Source of the DNA: Oscillospiraceae bacterium
Lineage (GTDB): Bacteria > Bacillota > Clostridia > Oscillospirales > Ruminococcaceae
Length of the DNA: 64,000 nucleotides
Assembly (NCBI GenBank): GCA_017432285.1
Contig: JAFRJM010000008.1
Coordinates: 44,153 to 108,152 of the forward strand
Direction of reading: 5' to 3'
Shown here: one piece after another, positions 1 through 12,000 of the stretch
Layout of the letters: the number at the start of each line of letters is the position of its first letter
Numbering within the stretch: the first letter of the stretch is position 1
Notes under the pieces: model-generated
What the model was told of the DNA's origin: nothing
The model's input: only the letters and a program-made list of their open reading frames with translations
Database searches by the model: none
Program-made: the position numbers and the translations under genes

Positions 1-3000
1 CTTTGTGCCTCCGAGGCTGACCGCAGCAGCTGCAGTTACCAGCTCGCTGGAAGTATCAGTGAGAATGTTGACATCTCTGGCCGCTGTGATCTTTACACCG
101 TCCTCAACAGTGACATTTGCCGCTGTCTGGGAAACAAGCACGCCGACGTTTCCTGCGATGACTGCCTCTCCGGAAGGAGCTGCAGACGCTGCCGCAAGGA
201 CGTTGATGAGCTTCTCATTGTTGATAGCTTTTATATTTACATCTTTATATGTGCTCTTGAGAACCGAGCCTGCTCCGACGGTCGTCTTGGCGCTTGCCTT
301 ATCGATAACGACCGCTACCGTTCCGCCTGCAGCTACTTTTGAGTTGCCGCCGGATGCGGACAGGGAGATCAGAATCGAGGAGTTCTCTGTGGAGCTCTTT
401 ACTGTGAGGTCTTCTGCAGATGTGATCTGAGAGCTTGCTCCCACTCCGCTCGTTACCTTGCTTTCGGACGAGATAACGTTCAGCGCTCCGCCTGCAGTCA
501 GTTCGGACTGCTGTGCTCCTGTAGATATCGAAGCTGCGACCGTGAGCACCATAGTGTTGGCCTTCGCTCCTGCGCTCTGTTCATATCCGCCGCTGTCGAC
601 GGTGATCTTCGTGCCTTCTCCTACGGAAGCGTTCACGGTGTCTTCGTTATCCAGCCATGCTGCCGTGATTCCCACGCCGAACTTGGACGGTGCTGCTGAG
701 AGCGATCCGGCTATGATCCGGATATTCGCTTCGTCATCCGCGCGGAGGATCATTCCGCGGTCTACCGTCTCGTCTGTCTCGTATCCGTTGATGATGGACA
801 TCGTTACATTGGATCTCTCCAGCTTGCCGTTGACCATCTCCCATACGCGGTTCTTGTATACGTAGAAGATCCTTTCTCCTACGACATACTGATCATATTT
901 TGCTCCGTTGATCTCCGCCTGCTCTGCCTGAGCCGTCACTCCGAACGTTCCGGTCTCGAAGCCTGCTTCCTCAAGGAGTCCGTTCTCCGCTTCTGTGTAT
1001 ACCGTATCATCAAGGACATAGTAGATATTGCCTTCTGTATCCTTATAGATCCTGTATGTGCATCCCGAAGCAGTAATTCTTGCATGCTCTCCAATGGATG
1101 CATTGACGTTGTTCCTGAACACCACCAGGGCTACAGAGCCGGCAACGCTCGCCTTACTCTGCTCGCCTGTGCTGCCGGAGGTCATGATGGAACCTGCTAT
1201 CGCTTCTGCGTAGTAGTTCTGGCTGGACAGCACGTTCAGTGCGTCGACAAGATTCACCGCATCTGCAGTGGTCACGTTGATATCCACTGTATATGAAGCA
1301 TCCGGATCGTTCTTGTCCTTATCCAGATTGATGAATCCCTTCGGGGCATTCGGCTTGTCTTCAGGCTCGAGATCCGATGTGTCTGTGATGAATGTTGAGA
1401 GATCGATCGCGCTCTCGAAATCAGAGAAGTCGACTTTGGTCTTCTCTGCGTTGATCACGATGCTGGATCCGTCGATTCTTGCGTAATCACCTATGCTCAC
1501 ATCGATGACATTGTTCGCATAGATCATGGCGAACGCCACGCCTACGCCGACGTTGGAGCCCTTGGATACGCTGACACCGCCGGCCCTGATAGCCAGTTTT
1601 GTTTTATCCTTGGCTTCGATCGTCACTCTGCCGCCTGTGACCTCAGCCGGTTTGTCTTCACTGGAGACGATGGTGACCTTTGTCTTCGCATCGTCTGTAA
1701 CAACTGACATGCTGCCGGCAATGGAAAGTTTGCCCTGTCCGGAAACAGCGCCTGCCAGAGACTGGGCGGCCAGAAGTCCTTTATATTTGCCGTCCATGTT
1801 CTGCGTTGTGTGCGCAGTGATATCCACATCGCCTCTATTGCCTTTTTCATCTGCCTTGGCGATGACTTTTCCGTCTATCTCGACTGTTGCTTCGTTCTTG
1901 TCCACGCTGACGGATACGCCGGCGGCGATGGAGTTGGAATTCTGCGCAAGGCTCATCGCGATACCAGTTCCCTTTGTCAGGAAGTTACCGCGGTTCTCAG
2001 CAGCTATGATGATGTTTCCGTTAGCTATCAAGCTGCCTTTGAGTACTGTATTTGCTTTGTGCTTTGTGATATTGAGACCGACAGCAGCTGCGACCTGGAA
2101 GTTCTGGCTCTTGGTCGCTGATCCGTTCTGCAGCGTCGTGTTGTTGGGATTATTGTTGTTTGCCTCAGTCATACCGTTGTTGCCGGTTGTTTGGGCTTTC
2201 TGAGTGGACTCGCCCTTGGCATCCTGAGACCTCAGGGCATTGGAAGACAGGTTAGCTTTTTTGTCTGTGCTACCAGTGCCGCTCTTATTCTTATCGAGCG
2301 TATTGTTGACCTTGTCCTGAGTTCCTGTTGTCTGCTGATTGTTATTCTGATTCTGGTTCTGATCCTGGCCGGACTGTCCGAAGTATTCTCCGGCAAGCAG
2401 CCTGTTGGCTGTGTCCTGAGTCTTCTGTGCTCCGCTTGCGAACTTGTTGAGATACCTGTCAAGGTCTGCTCCCATCGCTGTGGCGAGAGCTTCCGAATCA
2501 TCACGGTTGAATGTCTTCGCGCTGAGGTTCGCGCTGCCGGAAGCATTCACGATGCCGTTGAGTGTAGCTGCCACTGCAGAATCTGTGATATTCACTGTTA
2601 CGGCTGCGCCGACTGCGGTAGATTTGCCTGCTGCGAAGGAGCTGGCTTTAGTAACAGCCTGGCCCTTCTGATATGCCGACAGGTTGAAGCTTACCAGTGC
2701 ACTCTTCGGATCTTCCGGATCGACTGATACTTCATCTTTGCCTGTAACGGTCACTTTAGAACCGTTGTCTACTATTGCTTTGACGACATCGTCCACTACT
2801 GTGACTGCAACGCTGGCGTCAAGTGAGATGTCCTTTGTTGTCTGTGTCTGCTCTCCGGAAGCAGATGCTCCTGCAAGAGGATCTGTTCCTGCGACACCCG
2901 CTGTCTGTGTTGAGTGCACCGAAACAGCGCGGATATCTGCCGTTCCTGCGGAAACGGTCCTGTTCTCTCCGATACCTGCTGTAACGTTGAGTTCAGTATA

Positions 3001-6000
3001 GGTCATCGCGAATCCTGCACCGGCACCGATGGTCTTGCCGCCCTGGGTCTTCTGCTGACCTGCATCCTGAGCTGCCGGGTTGGAATCTGCCTCGAACACT
3101 GCAACTATCTCAGTGTTTGCAGCCGGCATGTAGAAGAGATATGCTGTACCGCCGTCAGGATCAATGATCGAGCTGTCCGTAGTGACGATATCCTGCTTCT
3201 TCTCTGTAGGCTGCTCGGTACTGTTCGGATCCTTTTCCGGTGTGTATTTGATATAGAGTTTAGTGAGCTTGTATCCGGCTGCAGGATTGACTATGATCGC
3301 TATCCTGTCCTCATACTCTGCTCTCGGCTCAGCTCCCTGTCTGGCCGCATTGACATTGAGGATCTTGACTGTTCCTCTGACAGTCGCTGTCGACTGGCCG
3401 CTCTGTGTCACCTTATCCTCATATGTGACAGTCCAGGTGTTGTCGGAGTTCTCCTCTTTCTTGGTCATATCCATGCCGGCATATCCGGTACCGCTCTCAC
3501 CGACTTTTTTCTCCTTCTTTACCGAGAGGGTCGTCTTGCTTATGAATATGAGCTCCGCACTGACAAGAGAGCCGTCTTTGATGTCATATGACTTATTGTC
3601 GGAGTTGATGTCGAGTTTGAGCTTGCTGGTCCAGTTGCCGTCATCGTCCTTTGTGCGCACGATGGTGAAAGCATAGCCGCTTTCGCTGTAGATGGACTCC
3701 GGTCCTACACTCACAGTCACCGGCGAGCCGTCCGGCTTCGTGTATGTGAAGTATACCTGCTTAGTATCCAGCTCATATCCGGTCTCCGGTTTGGCGGTGA
3801 GATAGTAGTACTGTTCTACCATGCCCTCACTTAAACCGCCGTGTGTGTTTCCGGCCTTAAGCGTTCCGGATCCTTTGCCTTCGACCGTGAGATCCACGTC
3901 TTTCACAGACTGTGTATCTTCGCTGACGAACACCACTCTATACTCAAGCATCGAACCCGCTTTTACTTTGACGTTCCTGCCGGCGAGAATGATATCCACC
4001 TCTTCACCGGTGGTTCCGATCTCGGGAGAAGTAAATTTGTTGTCGCCGAAAATCGGAACCTCTACCATGACTTTGGTTCCGTCTTTCTTCTGATATGTAA
4101 CTGTAACTCTGCGGATCCTCATGCCGGGGTCCGGTGTGAGCGTTACTTCACGTCCGTCCACCTCTGCTTTTCCGCCGGCAGATACTGAAATGGTCGTATT
4201 GGAGATCTCAGCGGGCTTGATAACTGCAGGAGGTGTCTGTGTCCCATCAGCACCATTGACTCCTGTGCCCTGCCCTGCGTTGAGGTTGGCGTTTGCTTTT
4301 CCTCTGGAATCTTCCGCTGCGGAAGCTGTTGTCTTCTCGATCTGGTTGCCTTCAGCCTTGATTGTGAGGTCTCCGGTCACTGTCACGTACTTGGTGCTTG
4401 CGATCTTCGTGCCGGCGATCGTTGCAGCTGTTGTTCCTTTGATCACAGCGATAGCTACGGATCCGGCGACAGCTGCCTGCTTGCCGCCCGCTCCGGCTAT
4501 AGCGTCTGTTGTGAATGTGTGGGAATTAGGAACTTCCTCAACAGCAACCTTGACTCCCAGGATACCTGTGAGTTCATCGATAGCTGCGTTGGTAAGAGCC
4601 TTGCCCGCTTCCTTGAGGGCGTCCATGAGATTCTGCTTGAGGATCTCGCCGACTCTTCCGGATCTCAGGAAGTTCTTAAGTTCGGTTATATTGCAGATGC
4701 CGTCTGTGAGCGTTCCGCCGACCTTGAGAGCGATAGCTTTCAGGGAGTCAGTGACTGCTGTCTTGAATCCCTCAGCGTTCATGTTCTCCCTTGACGGGAT
4801 GGAGATGCTGTATTCAGCTGCCACTTCGGTGATCTTTGCGATAAGGTCATCGATGATCTTGTCTCTTGCTGTGATGAGGATGCCGTTCTCCCCGATGAAT
4901 GCCTCCTTAAGGCGCTGTCCGAGCTGGCTGTTCTCAGGCACCTCCCCTCCTGTGTTGGCAGGATTGAGGAAATCCGCAAGCATCGGTCTCACGACCTGTA
5001 CGATGTTTGTCAGGATAGCATCCTGGATGACCGGCCATGCATCAGTCTTCAGGTAATTGAGAAGGACTGCCTTCACTCTGTCCCAAACAGTAGGACCGGG
5101 TTCGCCGAGCAGTGAATCGACTGTCTCTTTGAGCTTGTCCGGGATGCTGAGGAACATGGTGACGAAATCAGCAAGATTCTCCTTCACCTTCTCGTACGGA
5201 TTGCTCTCGAGGAGCTGTTCCAGACCGGTTCCCTTCAGTAACTCGTCCTTTGCGGCGTCGAAAGCATCGCCGACCATCTTCGCGATGACCTGCTGGGCAC
5301 TTTTGCCGAAGATATCTGCAATACCGAGAGCATCTGCGATATCCTTTGCAAGATCAGCGACTGCCTTGTAGAGCAGATCCGTCAGCCAACCGTAATTGGT
5401 ATCCGGCGCTGAGCTCTCTCCGTCTCCGCTGCCGGAGTCTGACTCGATCATTCCGGCAATGAGGACAAGCTTATCAGCGGTAACACTGGAATCCCCAATG
5501 ACCGCTATGTTCTCGTATGTAACTATATTGATTGCTACTGCTACGCCGACGCCGATCTTTCCGTTGCTGGCGCTGCCGTTAGCAGTAATGTTGTCTTCGT
5601 TCTTGGCGAGAGCCATGACTATGACTGCACCGCCGTCACCGTCTACGCCTTTTGCTGTTACTGTGAGATCAGGATCGATCTCGGCCTTGGCATAGATCTT
5701 GTGAATATTGAGTGTGAATGCGGCTGCAACATCTATGCTGCCTTCTGTGGTGCTGGCTCCCTGTCTGGAAGCTGTGCTGCCGCGCATTGATGACGGATCC
5801 GTGCCGCCCGCATTGACGTGGGACGAGAGCTTGCCGGCTCCGCCGAGCATACCGTCAGCCTGTTTGTCCGCCCCCGATTTCCCGTCAGGGTCAGACGACC
5901 CCGAGTCAGAGGATCCGGAATCGGAGGATCCGGAGCCGGATGACGGAGACGATGCCGCTCCGCTCGCGCTCGCCTTGGAGCTGGAGCTCGTGCGGTTCCT

Positions 6001-9000
6001 TGCTGTTGTTGTCACGCTGAGTCCCTTTGTGTTGACGCTGCGTGAAAGTTTTGCGTTCGTGACATCTTTCAGTACGGAGATCGCGAATGATCCGCCGACT
6101 GCAACGCTTCCGCCTGCTGCGGCCGCGTCTGCTGTAAGGGTCCTGGTAATATCGCTGTTGGCTGCGATCTTGATGTCTCCGGCACAAGTGATCTTCTTTG
6201 TTCCGGATCCAAGCTTTGCCCTTGTCTCTGTTCCTGTCACCAGGAGTGAGAGAACAGGGGTCACCGAGATACCGCCGGCTGATCCTGCAGCTGCGTCTAC
6301 TCTCTGTGTATCCGAAGATGTTGCGGATATCTCCATTCCGGAGAGATCCTCGGTTATTGTTATAGGTGTTTTGTCTTCGATCTCTGCGATGGTCTCGATA
6401 CCAGTGACCTGCACCGCGATACCTGCGCCTACGCCTACGCTCTTGGACGTCTCTTTGCCCTGAGCGTCTCCCTTTGTGGCAAATGCCGTCTTGGAAGAAG
6501 CTGTTGCGTTGAGTTCGCCTCCGGAGAGCTCAAGTTTGGCAGTTGAATATACGACAGCGTGAGTCTTTGCCTTGCCGACATTGACCGCAACGGCACCGCC
6601 GATACCGATATCGCCCTGGCTGTATCCGGCCAGCGCTTCCACGGTGCCTGTCGTTTCAGAAGCAGCATTGACTGTGAGTCCCTGTGCTTTGACAGTTGCA
6701 TTCTCGACTTCCGCTGTAATGGTATTCTTTACGACACCGACCGCTACGGATACGCCTGCGGAAACGGTGCTCTTTCCTCCGGCTCCTGAGCCGGCATTCT
6801 GCTGAACGCCAGGGGTGAATCTCGCCCTGACCTCAGCCGTTGATCCTTCGGCGATGTTAGCCGGAAGTTTGCATGTATATTTCGTTCCGACTCCAGTGGC
6901 CTTGACTACCTGAGTCTGTGCGCCGGAGGTGATGGACACCTCTACGCTTCCGTTGACGATCTTATAGCCGTCGCCGGGCTGGACTGTGAAGGAGATGGTG
7001 TCTCCGGAATCCGCCTTTGAAGAATCGAGCGTGATCTGTCCGTTGGTGGATGCCCCTGCTTTGAGCGTCAGAGCCTTAAGAGCAAGGACAGGTCTGAAAT
7101 TGAATGTGTAATCGACCTCATCGAAGTCGTACTGCAGATTGTTGTACATGTACTTGGGAGCGATCTTCCAGCTCCAGGTACCGTCTGCATTCTTTGTTAC
7201 ATCTATCTCGGGGATAATAGTGTTATCTTCTCTGGTGACGCTGATCGTGAGACCTGTGATCTTGTATCCTTCCGCTGCCGCTTCAGGTGTAACGGAAATG
7301 GTGATCGTCTCACCCGCAGACGCCTTCGTATGCGAGGCCTTTACATTGCCCGCCGCATTTGCGCCTGTGGTATCAAGGGCGATGGTGTGCATCTGATCGA
7401 AGAAATCCGCGCTGATTGTGACGTCAGTATCGGGCATCTCGAATGAATACCATCCGTCTGCACCTGCTTCTTCAAACTCCTTGACAGTCTCCTGTCCGTC
7501 CAGAGTGTATTTCACCGTGATCTTGACAAGCTGTCCGTTGACTGAGGAAGTGGCATCGAGTTTGAATTTTACTGTCGCTGCTTCTACAGCCTGTGTCGGC
7601 GTCTCGCCCTCTGCCGGAGTGACTGTTGATGTCTCAAAGACGATCGATCCGGCTGTGGTGGACGGTGTTCCTCCCTGCAGGACTGCTGTATTGACGTTGT
7701 GCTTGTTCTGTACGAAGACCACTCCGACTGTGATGGCGGATCCCTTCTTGAGTCCTGTCAGCTCGGCAGGCTTGAAGAAGTAGTTGCCGTTTGAGTCCTT
7801 ATTGAGAGCGATCTTTACTGTTTCTTCCGTCGCTGCTGATTCCGCTGTTGCAGCTACAGTCTTAACATATGTGAGGTACGCGCCTGTCGGAGCGGGTGTC
7901 TCATCTTCTGTTCCAGTGCTTTCCGCTGCAGCGGGGACAGTATATCCGGTATCAGGAGTGATCTTGAAGGAGTACACTGAGCTTCCCGGTCTGCCGCTTG
8001 TGTGGGTGATGGTGCCGTTGGTGGTGCTCTCAATTGTGACCGTGTTGGCTATGAGATACTCGCCGACGACTTCCGCACCTGTGGTGAAGTCCTGGAGCTT
8101 GATGTTGACCTGTGTTCCGGATTTGATCTTGAGCGTGGAGAGGTCTACGACATAGGTGCCCTTTGTTGTATCGAGAGTCGCCTTGCCGGTCTGGACCGCG
8201 CCAGCTTCATTTGTGTATGTGAATGTGACTTTTCCGTCATCGTTGGAGAAGTTGTTCGTCGGGCTTACGACCTTGAGCACGAATATTCCCTTCTCTGCGT
8301 CTCCGCCTGGGACCTGCTTGAGAGCAGCTCCCTTGGAAGGCTCGATGTATACGGTGTAAGGAACAATAGCCTGAGCTGCTGTCACCTGGCCGGGGCCGGC
8401 AGGTGTGCTCGCAGGTCCGGTCGGGCTGGCTGCTGCGGCTGTTGCCGGATTGGCTACAGCTGTTCCGTCTGCCTTGACTTCCGCTTTGGCTGAACCAGTA
8501 GCGTCCACTGTGATGGATCCTTTGGCTTCGACTGTTCCTGTTGTGTCTATCTTTGCATTGTTTGTGTTGAGGTTGACGCCTCCGGCGAGAGCACCGGATG
8601 ATTGCGCGGTAGCTGCGTTGGTAGCTGTTGTCTGCTGTGTATCCTGTCCTGTGACTCCGGCCTTCTTCCCGAATGTGGCGTTGAGGAAGATTCCGTCTTT
8701 GCTCACGCCTGCCGGAACTGTGTATGCATATGCTCCGCTCTCGTTCTTCGTGATCTCTTCGGTCACTGTGCGAAGCTTGTTTTCGTCTTTGACGTAATAC
8801 ACCTTGTCTTTCGGGATCTCAGCTCCCATCTTGACACCCTGTATTACATATGCTCCGTCTTCGATGCAGTAATAATCGACTTCCGCCTGGAACTTATCTT
8901 CCGATGCAGGTGAGAAAGGAGTCTCATATACGGCGTACAGTCCGGTGAGAGTGTATCTCAGAGCCGGGTTGACTATAACTGTGAACTCCTGGCCGACGTC

Positions 9001-12000
9001 CGCTTTTGTGATCTGGGAGATGATAGCTCCGTGCCTCTCATAGTATGTGTTCGGCATGGAGGACACATCCACTCCTTCAGACGGAGATGCTTTTTCATAA
9101 GTTCCTGATGCGAGCCTTACGAAATACTCTGTATCCACCTGGAACTGCAGATCGTCTGTTACCTCGAATGCACTTGCGCGTGAGTAATATGTCACGCCTT
9201 CCTGAGGCGTTTCATTCTCTGCCAGAGCTGTATATCTGTCTTCCGCCAGCTTCTTGTAATATGTTCCTTCATATGTGCCGGTGATCTCTGTGTAGATGTC
9301 GCGGTATTTGATACCTACCGGCACCGCCTCGGCGGATTCGGAATCCTTCTCTTCTTTCTGCTCCTCTGCGCCTTCAGTTGCCTCGTTGAAGAGATCGTCA
9401 AGTCCGGCATCTGTCTCTTCCTCTTCAGGAGTCTGGGTGCTGGTGCCTTCCTTGAATTTGACCTCTATCGTGACGTCGCATTCCGGCATGCGGAATATGA
9501 ATGATCCGTCTGCCTGCTGTCTGAGCGCCAGCTCATTGTTTCCGAGCAGGCTGTCGACCGTCTTGAATGCTGATGCGCCTTTCGGCAGATAGGAGATGAT
9601 GACTCTGTCGACCGTGTAGCCTGAATCCGGTTTGGCAATAATCTTGACCGGATCAGCAAGGGTGTAATAAGCTTCGTTCTTCGGGATAACTGCTCCCGCT
9701 GTCACTGACATATCCTGAACGTACTTATTGTCATCTGTATATTTGAAGTACTGGACGTTAGCCTTGAACTTCTCGTCCAGGCACGGCTCATATCCGTTCG
9801 CTGAGGAAGGAGCCGTAACGCTTCCGTTCGTTGACTCTTTGACTGTTACCTTGTATGTCTTGCCGGCGATGTGCTCCGCTACTCCGTGGATCCTCGCGGC
9901 GAGCCTCGATCCGGTGTCTCTGAACAGCTTGAGGGAGATGTCCTTGAGCAGTGTCTTTACAGATGCAAGACCGCTGCCTGCGGAGTTGTCATCCTCACCG
10001 TCTGCTCCGCCTTCTCCGGCAGCGACAGGCGGCATAGCGCTGGTTGCCACAGCGGATCCGCTGAGATCTGCTGCGGATGAAAGTGTGATGTCTCCTCCGG
10101 CATCAACAGTTGCCTCGTTGGTGATCTTGACCTCGCCGTCCTGCACTGCTGCTTCGATGGCGATGTAAGCGCTTACGTTGTTCGGTATGGAGCTTCCGGT
10201 CGAACCTGTGCCTGTTGCGACGTTGCCTCTTGCCGCTTTGGCTTCGGCTGTTGTCACGGCCTTGGAGATCAGCTCGACATCTCCTTCCGTTTTGATCTTG
10301 GACTTTCCGCCGACAGTGATGTGTGAATCGTTGACTGCAACGGCAACTGAAAGAGCTACCGGAAGTTTACCTGTGGTAGCTGTCGTCTTGATGCCGACTG
10401 TGGATTCCGTGTTGACTTTCAGATGAGAGCCGGATGTGATCTTAGCATCCATGATCTCAACTGCTGCCTCTGTGACCGTAACGATGAAGGCCAGCGGTAC
10501 GAACAGTTTTGCCAGCATCTCATTGGATACTTCCAAGAGAACGTTGGCCGCTGCCGAGATTATCGTTGAGGCCTTGGAAACGATCTCGCCTGCCAGACTG
10601 ATGAAAGCTGTTCCGACTTTGACATTGAAACAGTTCAGACTGTCAGAGACAGATCCGAGAAGATCTATGATGTTCTTGGTCTGATCTGTAGAAGCTGTCA
10701 TAGTGACTGCTCCGGACTCGGCCTTGATCTTCGCATTTTTTGTTACATTGATCTCTGCAGTGGCGACGAAGTCGAACAGGCTTCCTGAGAGAGCCTCCCC
10801 TCCGATACCTCCGGTCATGTCGCCAAGATCGAACAGAACGTCAGAGTCTGCCGCTTTGATCGTGACCGATGCTGCATCGACCGTTCCGTCTACTGTGACC
10901 TTCTGAGCATTTACGGTAAGGTTGACTGTCGGGATGTTGATGCTGCCCAGCAGTACGGATGAACCGGTAATGATGAGGTTCGTAAGCAGTACGGTATAGT
11001 TTGTCCAATCCGCGCTGACCGGGATCTCATCGCCGGTATCCGGATCGGTCTGCTTTGTATATTTATATGTATAGTTGGTAAATGACTTGATCGTTGTTCC
11101 GCTCAGCTTTTTGAGTTCCACTGTCGGCTTGCCCTCGAGGGTATCCTGCATGAACTCGAACGATGTGACGGACACTTTGAAATCCTTGTCCATTCCGCTG
11201 GCTACCATGCGGATCTGACCGGAGTAGCTCTCGTCTGTCTTTGTCAGAGTTCCTGACAGCGGATTGTCGTTGCCGCTGTTGAGCTGACCGGTGAGCATCA
11301 GGACATCGTATCCTGCTCCGGCTATGACCTGCGCTACGCTGTATCCGTTGGCGAGCACTGCGTCCAGCGAGATCGTGTTGTCTCCGTCTCCGACATTCAC
11401 ATCCAGACTTCCGGTGACGCTGACGCTGTCCGCCTCTTTGCTCCTCTTCGCCGCCGCAGCTCCTGTCAGCGTGACCGTATCATTTCCTGCACCTGCAGTG
11501 ATATCCATATCGGCTGTTCCCGCATTGTGTGCAAAAGTGATGTCGTTATTTCCTTCACCGGTCTCGATGTCGGCTATCACCAAAGAACCTGCATGGGTGA
11601 AGTTCACGGTGTCATCTCCGCTTCCGGTCTTGATGTCTGCCTCTATCACTCCAACGCCGTTCGTGACAGAAACTGTGTTGTCTCCCTCTCCGGCATTCAC
11701 GTCAACAGTATTGGTGAAGTCCTCGCCGGAACCGAGGGTCCCGTATTTGGTCTCGACCTTGACTGTATCATCTCCTTCGCCAGTGATGACTTTGAGACTG
11801 TTTTCCTGATGGTCCATGGTGACATCAATGCCATCGTCGCCATTCGTGCCGTAGACAGTAACATCTGCGCCGCCCTCGATGTTGACCTTGTGGTCAAGCG
11901 AGAGATAGATGCCGGCAAGTATGACATTGATGCCGTCGATGTTGATCGTGCCTCCGACAACGACGGATGGCTCTGCTTTCTCATTAATCGTGCTCTTATC

